Of a stretch of 25,772 nucleotides of DNA, positions 13,773 through 23,416 are shown in pieces. The stretch lies in the IMG/VR virus record IMGVR_UViG_3300037808_001105, positions 1 to 25,772 of that record; one strand, written 5' to 3'. Under the pieces are notes generated by a model. That model was not told where the DNA came from, did not search any database, and saw nothing but the letters and a program-made list of their open reading frames with translations. The position numbers and the translations under genes were made by a program. This DNA comes from a virus. Positions within the stretch are counted from its first letter, which is position 1. Each line of letters opens with the position of its first letter.

Positions 13773-14249
13773 ATGGAAGAACCAATAGAAGCAAATGTAT
13801 ACGGAAGTAAAGAAGGCCAAGACCAAGTAATATTGGATTCAGGGAGATTATTATTTCACGCTAAAAGTGATTATATAATTTTTAATTCTTCTAAGGGATT
13901 TTCATTCTCTACTAATGGTGGTTTTCATATAAATGGGGGAGATGATGATGAAACTAGTATAACTCACATAAATACTAAAAAAATATATTTAGGGCTAAAT
14001 GCGGAAAGTAAAGGTCAACCCGTTTTGATGGGAGATGATACACATCAATGGTTACATGATTTAGTAACTTCTCTTGAGGGTATATTGAACGCATGGATAA
14101 CCCAAATAGGCCCTTTAATGTGGCCCCCAGCAGGGGGAGCTGCCCAAGTTCCTGCTGCTATGCAAAATTATATTTTAGAAATGGAGAATTTAAGGAGGGG
14201 ACTTAAGGATATAAAATCTAAATCAGTTTTTTTAATAAAAGAAAAATAA
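13773..14249 (+). CDS. Spike-tip-like beta-helix protein
   Basis: A 158-residue protein. Residues ~15-75 form short alternating beta strands (QVILDSGRLLFHAKSDYIIF, GFSFSTNGGFHING) like the beta-helix C-terminus of gp5/gpV spikes. They are followed by QPVLMGDDTHQWLHDLVTSL, resembling the end of phage spike proteins that read PVxLGDxxxxWL, then a Pro/Ala linker and a C-terminal helix. It fits between the OB-fold/M15 proteins and the wedge genes. It could be the needle that contacts the outer membrane. Identification is by pattern and context. Confidence 0.6.
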   Translation: MEEPIEANVYGSKEGQDQVILDSGRLLFHAKSDYIIFNSSKGFSFSTNGGFHINGGDDDETSITHINTKKIYLGLNAESKGQPVLMGDDTHQWLHDLVTSLEGILNAWITQIGPLMWPPAGGAAQVPAAMQNYILEMENLRRGLKDIKSKSVFLIKEK

Positions 14250-14253
14250 AACT

Positions 14254-15090
14254 ATGGTAGGAGCAGTAAATAAATTGATGAATAAAGTAAGCAAGGATGT
14301 TATGATGGAATTACCTAAAAAAGCAACCAAACTTCAAGACACAATACCAGGACAATTATCTAAGGTTACAGATAAAATTCCTTCTCCCGATATCATAAAA
14401 GAAAGAATATGTGGTACTAATAATATGAATACTTCTAAGAAGATGTATAATCAGATGGGAGATCAAATGAATAAAGCCCAAAAACTTATTGATAAAGTTA
14501 AAAGACTAATTGATAAATTGAATGCTATAATAAGTAAAGTTAAAGCTCTATTAAATGCTATTTTAGATATTGCTAAGATTATATCATCATTGTTGGATGC
14601 GTTGAAATTTGCTATTCCTGCTTTAGAAGCTGTCTTAGTAAGCCAAACAGTGCCCCATATTAATGGAAAAGTATTAGATGTTGCTATAAATAAGAAAAAA
14701 GACATAAAAGATAAAATTAAAATGTTTTCTAATGTTGCTGCGGGGATAGCAGGAAAAGTTGAATTTATTATACCCAAATTAAATAAAATTGAGGGAATAG
14801 CATCTTCATTAAACAGTTTACCCAATTTACCACAAGACCGACTAAACCAATCAAAAGATACAATGGACCAATGTATGAAAGATAGATTGGTTGAAGCTTC
14901 ACCTCCAGCCGACTCATTAGAAGATGGAGTTGATGGGGGAGTTGATGCACAAAATCAAACCCTAGACTCACTAATAGATAAAGAAAACAAAAATCAAAGG
15001 GACACAACAAAAATTGAAGAATTTGGATATAAAGGATTTCCAAAAACAGAAGAATATACAGTAAGAACAGTTCCTTCAGATGAACTTTAG
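14254..15090 (+). CDS. Helical structural protein, probably baseplate-associated
   Basis: A 278-residue, lysine-rich, mostly helical protein. Residues ~60-120 are a strong coiled coil (KAQKLIDKVKRLIDKLNAII; KVKALLNAILDIAKIISSLL), followed by a hydrophobic stretch (LKFAIPALEAVLVSQTVP, ~119-137) that may be buried rather than membrane-spanning. The C-terminal third is acidic and polar (EDGVDGGVDAQNQTLDSLID). No family recognised. Its place between the spike and the gp25-like gene suggests a tail/baseplate component or assembly chaperone. Confidence 0.6.
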   Translation: MVGAVNKLMNKVSKDVMMELPKKATKLQDTIPGQLSKVTDKIPSPDIIKERICGTNNMNTSKKMYNQMGDQMNKAQKLIDKVKRLIDKLNAIISKVKALLNAILDIAKIISSLLDALKFAIPALEAVLVSQTVPHINGKVLDVAINKKKDIKDKIKMFSNVAAGIAGKVEFIIPKLNKIEGIASSLNSLPNLPQDRLNQSKDTMDQCMKDRLVEASPPADSLEDGVDGGVDAQNQTLDSLIDKENKNQRDTTKIEEFGYKGFPKTEEYTVRTVPSDEL

Positions 15091-15095
15091 AATTA

Positions 15096-15109
15096 AATAT
15101 TTATAATCA
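15096..15109 (+). promoter_or_regulatory. Recurring ATATTTATAATCA motif before 15109
   Basis: AATATTTATAATCA ends at the A of ATG 15109 and shares 13 exact bases with 11254-11266. So close to the start codon, a promoter here would give an almost leaderless transcript, so other roles remain open. Confidence 0.3.
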
Positions 15110-15603
15110 TGAAACAAACACAGTTATTAGAAAAATTAATAAGAAGAGTAGTAAGAGAAGAATTTGATATGGCAGTTGAAAAACACATTACTCCTATCAA
15201 AGAACAACTCAATGAAGTTTTAAACCAAAAGAACGGTAAAACTATCATACACGACACAGAATTGAGTAGTAAATTAGCGTCTATTAAGCGAGAAATTAAC
15301 CAGACTCTTGAAGAAACCCCTACTCCAACACAAACAAAAAACCAACCTAGTTTTAACCTTAAAAACAAGATATTAAATGAGGTTTTAAACAACACAACAT
15401 CAATGAGTGATAATGAAGAACCAGTTTCTATTTTAGACCAAATGAAGCCAAGTATGGTTGCAGAATATGTTGATGAAAACACAGTGGGAGATAATGCTAC
15501 AACAGCACAAGTACCTACGAATGGTGGTTTAGAAGCAGTGTTTAAAAAAGATTATTCCGCTTTAATGAAAGCAATGGACGAAAAGAAAAGTTTTAGACCA
15601 TAA
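15109..15603 (+). CDS. Hypothetical protein with N-terminal amphipathic helix
   Basis: A 164-residue protein starting MKQTQLLEKLIRRVVREEFD, a helix related in pattern to those at 8356 and 8654. A polar linker with TPTPTQTKNQ follows, then helical pieces and a C-terminus KDYSALMKAMDEKKSFRP. Its TAA overlaps the ATG of the gp25-like gene (TAATG), linking it to baseplate expression. Family unknown. Possible roles are a small baseplate component, assembly factor or head-targeted protein. Confidence 0.6.
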   Translation: MKQTQLLEKLIRRVVREEFDMAVEKHITPIKEQLNEVLNQKNGKTIIHDTELSSKLASIKREINQTLEETPTPTQTKNQPSFNLKNKILNEVLNNTTSMSDNEEPVSILDQMKPSMVAEYVDENTVGDNATTAQVPTNGGLEAVFKKDYSALMKAMDEKKSFRP

Positions 15604-16004
15604 TGGCAAGAGTTCTAACCCCCATAGCAGTAAATGATTTAAATCCTAAACAGGGCATAGGACTTGATTTACCATTTGAGGGTAATAAATTGTTTGATGT
15701 AAATTATTTAACAAAGGATCAAGTTAAAGCGAATTTATTAAATTTATTCCTAACAGATCCCGGGGAAAGACTCCAAAACCCAAGTTTTGGTATAGGTTTA
15801 AGGAAGTTATTATTTGAAAATGATATAAATGAAGGGAGAATTAGATCATTAATAGAAAACCAAATTCAGGTACATATTCCTGATGTAGTTATAGATGGTA
15901 TAGAATTAGATTTAATAGAGGATGAAAATAGACTTAATATAATATTTACGTATAGTTTTAAATATGAAGAATCTCCTCAACAACTTGAAATAACATTACA
16001 ATAA
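15603..16004 (+). CDS. gp25: Baseplate wedge protein, gp25/GPW family
   Basis: A 133-residue protein with the family signature DPGERLQNPSFGIGLRKLLF at residues 52-71, containing the conserved G-E-R and P-x-F-G elements, and a C-terminal beta-rich half (DVVIDGIELDLIEDENRLNI). Length is that of T4 gp25 (132 residues). In contractile tails gp25 joins the inner wedge to the first sheath ring and nucleates sheath assembly. It is directly followed, one base later, by the gp6-like gene, the usual partner in the wedge core. Confidence 0.9.
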   Translation: MARVLTPIAVNDLNPKQGIGLDLPFEGNKLFDVNYLTKDQVKANLLNLFLTDPGERLQNPSFGIGLRKLLFENDINEGRIRSLIENQIQVHIPDVVIDGIELDLIEDENRLNIIFTYSFKYEESPQQLEITLQ

Positions 16005-16005
16005 A

Positions 16006-17931
16006 ATGGCAAATTTATATAATCAGTTAGATAGACCAATACAAGATAAAGATATTAAATATCTCAATAGGGATTTTACTACTTTTAAAACCCAATTAGA
16101 ACAATTTGCTCAAGTATATTTTCCTAATACTTTTAATGACTTTTCAGATGCACAACCTGGACAAGTATTTGTTGAAATGGCAGCTTATGTAGGTGATGTT
16201 TTAAGTTTTTATTTGGATACTCAATTAAAAGAACACTTTTTAACTACAGCCCAAGAAACAGAAAATATATATGAAGCTGCTTACTTATTAGGATATAAAC
16301 CTAGAGTAAGTGTACCTTCTACTGCTATGGTTGATTTATATCAATTAGTTCCCTCAGTAGGGGGGTCTTATGTTCCTGATTTTAATTACGCTATTAATAT
16401 AAATGAAAGAACTACATTAGGGGGATCAGGAGAAGAATTTACATTAGTTAATAGTGTTAATTTTGGTTTTAGTTCTAGTTATGATCCTACAGAGGTAAAG
16501 GTATATGAGTATGATAATTTAGGAAATCCTAAATATTATATTTTAAAAAAGAAAGGCAAAGTAAAAAATGGTAAGGTAGTTACTACTACTTTTAATGTAA
16601 GCAGCCCCGAAAAGTTTTTAAAGTTAGACTTTAATGATTCTTCCTTTATAGAGATACTTAGTTGTGTTGATAGTGATGGAAATTCTTGGTACGAAGTACC
16701 ATATTTAGGGCAAGAAACTATTTATGAAGAAATCGCTAATAAGCCTAAATTTGATCAAACACTATCAGGTTTTTCAAATAAAACTCCTAGTTTATTAAGA
16801 TTAAAAAAAGTACCAAAAAGATTTGCAACCAGAGTAAAAGATGGAAATGGGAATATAGAATTAATGTTTGGTTCGGGAATATCATCAAATGCAGATGAAA
16901 TTATAACTCCTAATCCAGATAATGTTGGTTCTGGTTTATTGAATGGATTAACACGTTTAAATTATGCTTTTGATCCTTCAAATTTCTTACTAACAAGGAC
17001 TTATGGGGAAGTACCTACAAATACAACTTTAACAATTTCTTATTTATCAGGAGGGGGAGTGAGTTCAAATCTATCAAGTAATACAATAGAAGAAATAGTA
17101 GAACTAAAGTCAGAATTTAAGGATGAATCATTATTAACTAGTGCTTTACAAGATTTTGTAATAAGGTCTATAGCAGTTACCAATCCTAAACCTTCAACCG
17201 GGGGTTCCTCAGGGGACAGTATTGAAGAAGTAAGACAAAACTCTATAATGAATTTTGCTGCCCAACAAAGAACAGTAACTAAGGAAGATTATTTATTGAG
17301 GGCATTATCTATGGCCCCAAAATTTGGTTCACTTGCTAAAGCATATATTACACAAGACCAACAAATAACACCAACTTCAACCGAAACTATTAATAACCCA
17401 CTAGCTTTAAATTTATATGTGTTGGCTTACGATATCAATAATAATTTAATTTTAACTAACGAAGCATCAAAAGAAAACCTAAAGATATATTTAGATCAAA
17501 ACAGAATGATGACAGATGCAATTAATATTAAAGACGGATATATTGTTAATTTCGGGGTTGATTTTGAGATAAGTGTGGCATCGAACGAAAATAGTAATGA
17601 AGTATTAACAAATTGTATTAGTGCTATTCAAGATTTATATAAAATAGATGATATGCAGATAAATCAACCAATAGTTAAAAGTGAATTATATACTAGATTG
17701 TATAAGGTAAAGGGGGTGTTGAACGTTGCTAAGTGTGAATTTATTAATAAGACAGGGGAAGATTCAGGATATAGTAAATATAGGTATGATATGAAAACAG
17801 CACTTAAAGATGGTGTTTTATATCCTAGTTTAGATCCTATGATATTTGAATTAAAAAACCCTAACTCCGATATTAGAGGAAAGGTTGTTACAAGTGGTGG
17901 GGAAGATGGTGATGCTACCACAACCTATTAA
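16006..17931 (+). CDS. gp6: Baseplate wedge protein, gp6 / baseplate-J-like
   Basis: The 641-residue product is close in length to T4 gp6 (660). Its N-terminus has the family pattern YLNRDFTTFKTQLEQFAQVY, DAQPGQVFVEMAAYVGDVLS, FYLDTQLKEHFLTTAQ and AAYLLGYKPR. The middle is a beta-rich insertion, and residues ~400-470 (SSGDSIEEVRQNSIMNFAAQ, RTVTKEDYLLRALSMAPKFG) match the conserved baseplate-J core. Two gp6 copies per wedge form the inner ring that holds the baseplate together and opens on contraction. Order gp25-gp6 supports the call. Confidence 0.88.
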   Translation: MANLYNQLDRPIQDKDIKYLNRDFTTFKTQLEQFAQVYFPNTFNDFSDAQPGQVFVEMAAYVGDVLSFYLDTQLKEHFLTTAQETENIYEAAYLLGYKPRVSVPSTAMVDLYQLVPSVGGSYVPDFNYAININERTTLGGSGEEFTLVNSVNFGFSSSYDPTEVKVYEYDNLGNPKYYILKKKGKVKNGKVVTTTFNVSSPEKFLKLDFNDSSFIEILSCVDSDGNSWYEVPYLGQETIYEEIANKPKFDQTLSGFSNKTPSLLRLKKVPKRFATRVKDGNGNIELMFGSGISSNADEIITPNPDNVGSGLLNGLTRLNYAFDPSNFLLTRTYGEVPTNTTLTISYLSGGGVSSNLSSNTIEEIVELKSEFKDESLLTSALQDFVIRSIAVTNPKPSTGGSSGDSIEEVRQNSIMNFAAQQRTVTKEDYLLRALSMAPKFGSLAKAYITQDQQITPTSTETINNPLALNLYVLAYDINNNLILTNEASKENLKIYLDQNRMMTDAINIKDGYIVNFGVDFEISVASNENSNEVLTNCISAIQDLYKIDDMQINQPIVKSELYTRLYKVKGVLNVAKCEFINKTGEDSGYSKYRYDMKTALKDGVLYPSLDPMIFELKNPNSDIRGKVVTSGGEDGDATTTY

Positions 17932-17947
17932 TATTTAATTTAAGAAA

Positions 17948-19054
17948 ATGGCAAGATATTTTATATTTCCCGACAAAGATTCTACATTATATGAAGATAA
18001 AGGTGTAGTAAGTAGAAAAAACCTCAACACAGGTAAAGACGAGATTCTGCAATTAGAAAAAGGAATTATATCATCCACCGATGTATATAATAGTAGATTT
18101 TTAATATCGTTTAAAACATCAGATATACAGGATGTTATCAACACGGTAATTAATACAAACGACTTTACTGCCTCTTTAAAACTATATACAACTGAAAACT
18201 TTAGTTTGGGACAAACCCAGTCTATAGAAGTATTTCCAGTAGCAGAACAATGGTCAAACGGCACGGGTCACTCAGCTGATCAACCCCAAAAGACAGACGG
18301 AGTTAGTTGGGAATATAGGACAGATAAAAATTTGGGAAATAATTGGACTACTTCATCATATACTGCTGGGACAACAGGTTCTTGGACAGGATCAAATGCT
18401 GGAGGGGGAGTATGGTATACACAGAGTGCCTGGGCTAGTAATACTAATTATGATTTAGTAGATAATTTTGATTTGACTTTAGACTTAACTCCCGCCGTAA
18501 TACAACATTATTCTGAGAGTATTTCGAATTATGGGTTTGTTGTAAAAAGGCCTGAATCACAAGAGAGATCATTAGAGGCTTTAGGAACGTTAAATTGGTT
18601 TTCAAGAAATACTCATACAATATATCCACCTGCTTTAGAATTTAAATGGGACGATAGTGTATATAGTACTGGTTCACTTACTATGATAGGTGAGGAATTT
18701 GATTTAAATTTAAAAAATAACACAGAGATATATAATAGAAATTCAAAGAAAAAATTCAGATTATTTGCAAGAGATAGATTCCCTGCTAGGGCATTTACAA
18801 CCTCTTCAATATATTTAACAGGTAACGCTATACCAAGTTCAAGTTTTTATTCAATAAGAGACGCATATACAGAAGAAATAGTTATGCCTTTTGATGAGTA
18901 TTCAAAAATTAGTCACGATAGTACGGGGCCATATTTTGATATTGATTTTCAAGGAATGCAACCAGAAAGATATTATAGATTCTTATTTAAATTAAAGTTT
19001 GATGATAGAACGGAAATAGTAGACGATAAGTATATATTTAAAGTAGTAAGATAA
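17948..19054 (+). CDS. Baseplate/tail structural protein, beta-sandwich
   Basis: A 368-residue beta-rich protein. Residues ~1-200 resemble a jelly-roll module found in surface and tail proteins: FPDKDSTLYE near the start, SRFLISFKTSDIQDV, LKLYTTENFSLGQTQSIEVF, PVAEQWSNGTG, and later NYGFVVKRPESQE and YPPALEFKWDDSVYSTG. The C-terminal part (MIGEEFDLNLKNNTEIYN; YYRFLFKLKFDDRTEIVDD) is likely a second beta domain. A 16-base gap containing AATATTTAATTT precedes it, and its TAA overlaps the next ATG. Exact T4 counterpart not identified; wedge-peripheral or fibre-attachment roles fit the position. Confidence 0.65.
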   Translation: MARYFIFPDKDSTLYEDKGVVSRKNLNTGKDEILQLEKGIISSTDVYNSRFLISFKTSDIQDVINTVINTNDFTASLKLYTTENFSLGQTQSIEVFPVAEQWSNGTGHSADQPQKTDGVSWEYRTDKNLGNNWTTSSYTAGTTGSWTGSNAGGGVWYTQSAWASNTNYDLVDNFDLTLDLTPAVIQHYSESISNYGFVVKRPESQERSLEALGTLNWFSRNTHTIYPPALEFKWDDSVYSTGSLTMIGEEFDLNLKNNTEIYNRNSKKKFRLFARDRFPARAFTTSSIYLTGNAIPSSSFYSIRDAYTEEIVMPFDEYSKISHDSTGPYFDIDFQGMQPERYYRFLFKLKFDDRTEIVDDKYIFKVVR

Positions 19055-19812
19055 TGCCAGAAAATATAAATATAGATAAAACGGTATTTAATAAGAGTCA
19101 ATTTATTTTGGCTGTGGATACGAAATTTAGTGAGTTATTCGCTCAAAATACCCCTCTCACAGTAGATCAATTTTTTGTTTACTATGATGATTTATTTTTT
19201 GAAATTCCTGATAATGGGACGAAATCCCACCAAGAATTAATACAAAGGAGTATAGAATATTTGGATATAGATCCTTTTGAATCAGAAAGGGATATACTTT
19301 TAAAACAAATAAACGAATTAGAGAAGAGAGTAGCAGAGTTAGAAGAAGAAGACCCTGAACACCCAATATTCCCTAATGGTTCTTTCTTAAGATATGATAA
19401 TTTTGGTGATAGGCCCGAAGGAGGAGTTATTTTTTATATGGATAAAGGGGTAAGAAGACAACTTAGACCTGGTTCTGAGTTGATGACAGCTTTAGTAAAA
19501 GCACAATATCCTGAAGCTAGAAAATTATCTAAGAGTGAATATAGTAATGGTCCTTATATTCAAGATATTTCTTCCGAGATTATGGATCAAATAGAGGTAG
19601 GACCTGTTTTTACTTATAATGATTTCTCAGGGAAAAATATTGAAGAAAGACAATCTAAAACAACAATTTTATTGAATAAAGCAATAGACCAAGCAACAGA
19701 AGCACTTAATTCAGGAGTAGTTAAAACTTCTTCTCAGAAGAAACTAGAAAAAGAAGAAAAAGAATCTATCTCACAAAAAAGATCAGAGAATAAAAAGTTC
19801 ATAACTAAGTAA
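19054..19812 (+). CDS. Baseplate-associated protein with central coiled coil
   Basis: A 252-residue protein: helical N-terminal region (~1-80), a short coiled coil (SERDILLKQINELEKRVAEL, ~77-97), a compact beta segment (FPNGSFLRYDNFGDRPEGGV then IFYMDKGVRRQLRPG), and a highly charged helical C-terminus (KKLEKEEKESISQKRSENKK). It overlaps the preceding stop (TAATG) and is one base from the 1197-residue gene. No family recognised; co-translation with the wedge/tail genes supports a structural or assembly role. Confidence 0.62.
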   Translation: MPENINIDKTVFNKSQFILAVDTKFSELFAQNTPLTVDQFFVYYDDLFFEIPDNGTKSHQELIQRSIEYLDIDPFESERDILLKQINELEKRVAELEEEDPEHPIFPNGSFLRYDNFGDRPEGGVIFYMDKGVRRQLRPGSELMTALVKAQYPEARKLSKSEYSNGPYIQDISSEIMDQIEVGPVFTYNDFSGKNIEERQSKTTILLNKAIDQATEALNSGVVKTSSQKKLEKEEKESISQKRSENKKFITK

Positions 19813-19813
19813 T

Positions 19814-22800
19814 ATGTCCACTTTAAATAACCCTAACATAATATCTTCTTCTTTAGAAAATCCCGAAACTTCTAATGTATCTATTCAAATTTTAGATACA
19901 AAATTCGGTAAACCTGAGGATATTATTGAAGCTCATGTTTATGATAAAAATGATAATTTATTAAGTAGTCATCCAAACGTTAAGGATAATGATAATGTTG
20001 TACATTTTGATTATAGTAATGCTATTTCGATTGATAATACTTCTAACCCCCCTGGAGATGACTTAAATCCCCAAAATACTAATCCTCAACCCTCCTCTCC
20101 TCCACAATTCTTATTTGATGAGATTGAATTTAAAACAGATAATTTTTTAAGCAGAACTTATCCTCCGGGGGAATATAGGACTCAATATAATATTATAAGG
20201 CCTAAATTATTTTTAGATGCGGATCTAAATCCACAAAAATTTCAATTAAAAACAATATCCCCCTCAAGGACAGAAATAGAAATACAGAGTCTTAGTATTG
20301 ATAATGGGCCTTTTCAAAATGCTGTGGAGAATTTTATTACAGATTTAAATTCTTACCAATTTTTTAGGGACTTTATAGTAAATTTTAGTAGTAATAAAAT
20401 TTTTACAGGACTTAATATAGCATTAAATAAAAATGATCCTAATAATTATACAATATATGTTAAATTATATGAACCTTTATCTAATGATATAAATATAGGG
20501 GATGATTTATTTATAGCTGAAAAACTTACAGATTCATTTTATGTAGATGTTTCTTTATTACCTTCCTCTCCTGAAAGAGCTGATCCATCTACTCCTATTG
20601 CTCCGCCAAACTTTACAATAGATGTAACTAAAAATCTATCTGTACCAACTGATTATAAGACATATAATGATTTACTTTTATCGGAAAATTCATCATCTTA
20701 TAGGAGACTACTAAATAAAATGGGACAAGTCAAACCTGCTATTGATTATAGAGAGTTTGAGAATTTTGTTCATTTTGGGTCCGCTACTGAGAGGTTGAAA
20801 AATTTTAAATATAAGATCGAGTTATATGAACTGTACAATAGTCAATTAAATGATTTAAGTAGTTCGTTGGCTTCTAATTTTTATATATCTGCTAATGAAG
20901 AGATAGTTGAGAAGAAAATAGATAATTTAATTGAAAATTTAGATGGGTTTGAGTCTTATATGTTCTATGAGTCCACAAGTTTTGCATGGCCAAAAACTAC
21001 AGATACTATACCTTATCAATTAGCCTCTACTACATCAACCGAAGCATTAACGTGGATGGGTTCTGAGATTGAGGGTACTTATTATTATGGTGGTAGGTTG
21101 GAATCTTCTTCCCTATACGACAAATTAAACCAATATAATCTTTTAAATACTGTTCCCTTACACATTAGAGACAACAGTGATAATCAACAATACGAAATAT
21201 TTGTTCAAATGATTGGGCAACATTTTGATCAAATATGGACTTACATAGACGATATTGGTGAAATTAAGGACGCAGACAACTCTCCAGACAGAGGTATTAG
21301 TAGAGATTTAGTATATTACGCACTTAAGTCAGTTGGTTTAGATGGATTTAAAGCCAACTTTGATAGTAATTTCGTAACTGATCTTTTAGAGACAAGTGTT
21401 AGTGCTTCTAATTTGTGTGATTTTGTTGAAGATCAAGATATATCTGATACTCGAGATATAAATTCAGTAACAGGGGTGAAAACCTCAATGAACGATTATA
21501 ATAAAGAACTTTGGAAAAGAATTTACCATAACGCACCTTACCTATTAAAAACAAGAGGAACAGAACGTGGTTTAAGAGCTCTCATAAATTGTTATGGGAT
21601 ACCTGACACTGTATTACAGGTTAAGGAATTTGGTGGACCTCAAAAGACAGGAACATCACCTAACTACTACATCCACAACAAATATTCTTATGGCTTTTCA
21701 GTCAATAAAGGCATAGACACATATAGTATTATAACAAGTAGTTATGGAGGAAGAATAGCCCATAACGAATATATTGAAAGTTTAGGACCAAGAACCATTG
21801 AACTAAGATTTAAAACTCCATATAAAGAAGACCAAATTATTTGGGAGAAAGGATTTTTGCCAGATACTAGTGAATATTATACTGATGGGTATGCCGATCC
21901 TGGATACGTTGAAGATCTAACAGACAATGATTTTAGTTTTGTTTTTACACTTGAACATTCAGCTTCTGCAGCGGCAGGAACATATAATGGAGGAACTTCC
22001 CAATATTACGATTATGGTAGAGTAGTATTTACAGCTACAGGGGGACCATCAGGTACTGAAGTTATATCTGGTAGTTTGACTCCTTATGCTCCTATATTTG
22101 ATGGAGATTGGTGGAATTTAACATTTAGAATACCTTCTTCCGGTTCGCTTATAATGGAAACAGATTTACAAAAAGCACCAGACGGATTAGAAAAACAATA
22201 TACAAATATAATTAAACACACAGCATCAGGTGATTTTGATTTTTCAACTGTTACTTCTGGTTCTGCTATTATAGATGATTTTTATTATAATTCTTTAATT
22301 ACTGTTGGGAGGGGGTTTAGTGGTTCTTTACAAGAATATAGAGAATATAATGAATATTTAACAGATGATGTTATAAAAGGACATGCAGAATCTCCTGAAA
22401 TGTTTGATGGAAATACTTATTCTTCGAGTTTTGATTCATTGTATTTTAGATTGGCTTTAGGGTTTGATTTGGAAACAACACTTATTTCAAGTTCGGGAAC
22501 TTTAATTAATATGTGTAATGTTGATAGTGGGAGTTTAGATTTAAGAGGTTCTTTAAATTCAATTCACCCAGACCAAAGCACAAAAAGGTCAGCCCAAATT
22601 TCAGGTAGTTTCCTTTACACAGGAAATGAAGAAAACTTATATACAAGATATCCAAACGGATCTTCAGCCAACTTATCATCAAATAAAGTAAGAATTGAAA
22701 ATGGAATATTTGATAGTCCTCCAATCTTAAGCTTTAATGTCAGGGGAGAAGCTCCAGCCTACGATACTACACCAATAGATTCATCAAAGTTAGGTGTATA

Positions 22801-23407
22801 TTTCTCACCAACCTACGAAATGGATAGAGACATTACGGGAGAGCTTGGCTTATACGATATGGATCAGTACATTGGTGACCCTTCAGATATTGACAAGACG
22901 AAGTACACTGATATAGAGTTGTTGGAAGATCACTATAAAAAGAAAAAGCCAACCAACCTAAATAGATATAAGTTTGAAGACTATATTAGGTTAATTCAGT
23001 TCTTTGATACGTCATTATTTGAAGCTATAGAACAGTTTGTTCCAGCGAGAGTTACTTTAATGAAAGGTTTAGTAATTGAACCAACATTATTTGATAGAAA
23101 TAAAATACCAACCTTTTACCCAACTTGGGAAAATTTAACGTATTCTGCTTCCATTGCAAGTAGCTCTATGCTACCAGGAATGAATAGCGAATATTTATTA
23201 ACCGATGTAGAATATGATTTATGGGAATATTATGAAACATTTGAAAAAATTAACCCATTATATGGGAATTTTGTGAATAAAAAATCATCACAATATTATG
23301 CAACAGTGGTTACAAATTCAACTTTAGTCACAGTAATACCTCCTGACGGGGGAATTGGAGAAACTCCTCCTACTGCTGAATCTGATCAAGAAAACCCAAC
23401 GAGTTAA
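19814..23407 (+). CDS. Large tail/baseplate protein with ConA/LamG-like lectin insertion
   Basis: The 1197-residue product is the largest here. The signature region ~565-600 (ELWKRIYHNAPYLLKTRG then TERGLRALINCYGIPDTVL and VKEFGGP) is shared by large tail proteins of many marine and gut phages. Inserted right after it (~640-870) is a beta-sandwich with ConA/LamG-like lectin traits: GPRTIELRFKTP, DGDWWNLTFRIPSSG, ITVGRGFSGSLQEYREYNEY, and LTDDVIKGHAESPEMFDGN. The last ~130 residues (LNRYKFEDYIRLIQFFDTSL; FVPARVTLMKGLVIEPTLFD) return to the conserved frame. Size and position fit a gp7-like outer wedge protein, but I cannot confirm homology. The lectin-like part may bind surface glycans of the host during landing (inference). 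Confidence 0.72.
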   Translation: MSTLNNPNIISSSLENPETSNVSIQILDTKFGKPEDIIEAHVYDKNDNLLSSHPNVKDNDNVVHFDYSNAISIDNTSNPPGDDLNPQNTNPQPSSPPQFLFDEIEFKTDNFLSRTYPPGEYRTQYNIIRPKLFLDADLNPQKFQLKTISPSRTEIEIQSLSIDNGPFQNAVENFITDLNSYQFFRDFIVNFSSNKIFTGLNIALNKNDPNNYTIYVKLYEPLSNDINIGDDLFIAEKLTDSFYVDVSLLPSSPERADPSTPIAPPNFTIDVTKNLSVPTDYKTYNDLLLSENSSSYRRLLNKMGQVKPAIDYREFENFVHFGSATERLKNFKYKIELYELYNSQLNDLSSSLASNFYISANEEIVEKKIDNLIENLDGFESYMFYESTSFAWPKTTDTIPYQLASTTSTEALTWMGSEIEGTYYYGGRLESSSLYDKLNQYNLLNTVPLHIRDNSDNQQYEIFVQMIGQHFDQIWTYIDDIGEIKDADNSPDRGISRDLVYYALKSVGLDGFKANFDSNFVTDLLETSVSASNLCDFVEDQDISDTRDINSVTGVKTSMNDYNKELWKRIYHNAPYLLKTRGTERGLRALINCYGIPDTVLQVKEFGGPQKTGTSPNYYIHNKYSYGFSVNKGIDTYSIITSSYGGRIAHNEYIESLGPRTIELRFKTPYKEDQIIWEKGFLPDTSEYYTDGYADPGYVEDLTDNDFSFVFTLEHSASAAAGTYNGGTSQYYDYGRVVFTATGGPSGTEVISGSLTPYAPIFDGDWWNLTFRIPSSGSLIMETDLQKAPDGLEKQYTNIIKHTASGDFDFSTVTSGSAIIDDFYYNSLITVGRGFSGSLQEYREYNEYLTDDVIKGHAESPEMFDGNTYSSSFDSLYFRLALGFDLETTLISSSGTLINMCNVDSGSLDLRGSLNSIHPDQSTKRSAQISGSFLYTGNEENLYTRYPNGSSANLSSNKVRIENGIFDSPPILSFNVRGEAPAYDTTPIDSSKLGVYFSPTYEMDRDITGELGLYDMDQYIGDPSDIDKTKYTDIELLEDHYKKKKPTNLNRYKFEDYIRLIQFFDTSLFEAIEQFVPARVTLMKGLVIEPTLFDRNKIPTFYPTWENLTYSASIASSSMLPGMNSEYLLTDVEYDLWEYYETFEKINPLYGNFVNKKSSQYYATVVTNSTLVTVIPPDGGIGETPPTAESDQENPTS

Positions 23408-23416
23408 AAAGACAAA

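Noticed and set aside
14124-14137. CCCCC-AGCA-GGGGG hairpin
   Set aside because: Coding for a Pro-Pro-Ala-Gly-Gly linker; no T-run and no gene boundary.
14463-15043. Minus-strand frames of 120 and 91 codons
   Set aside because: They lie wholly within the coiled-coil gene at 14254-15090 on the + strand, are hydrophobic by complementarity of Lys/Ile/Asn codons, and have no promoter or neighbours on that strand.
15093-15482. Minus-strand 129-codon frame with hydrophobic, Cys-containing product
   Set aside because: Opposite the 15109 gene, whose + frame is coupled to gp25 by TAATG; no other gene is on the minus strand.
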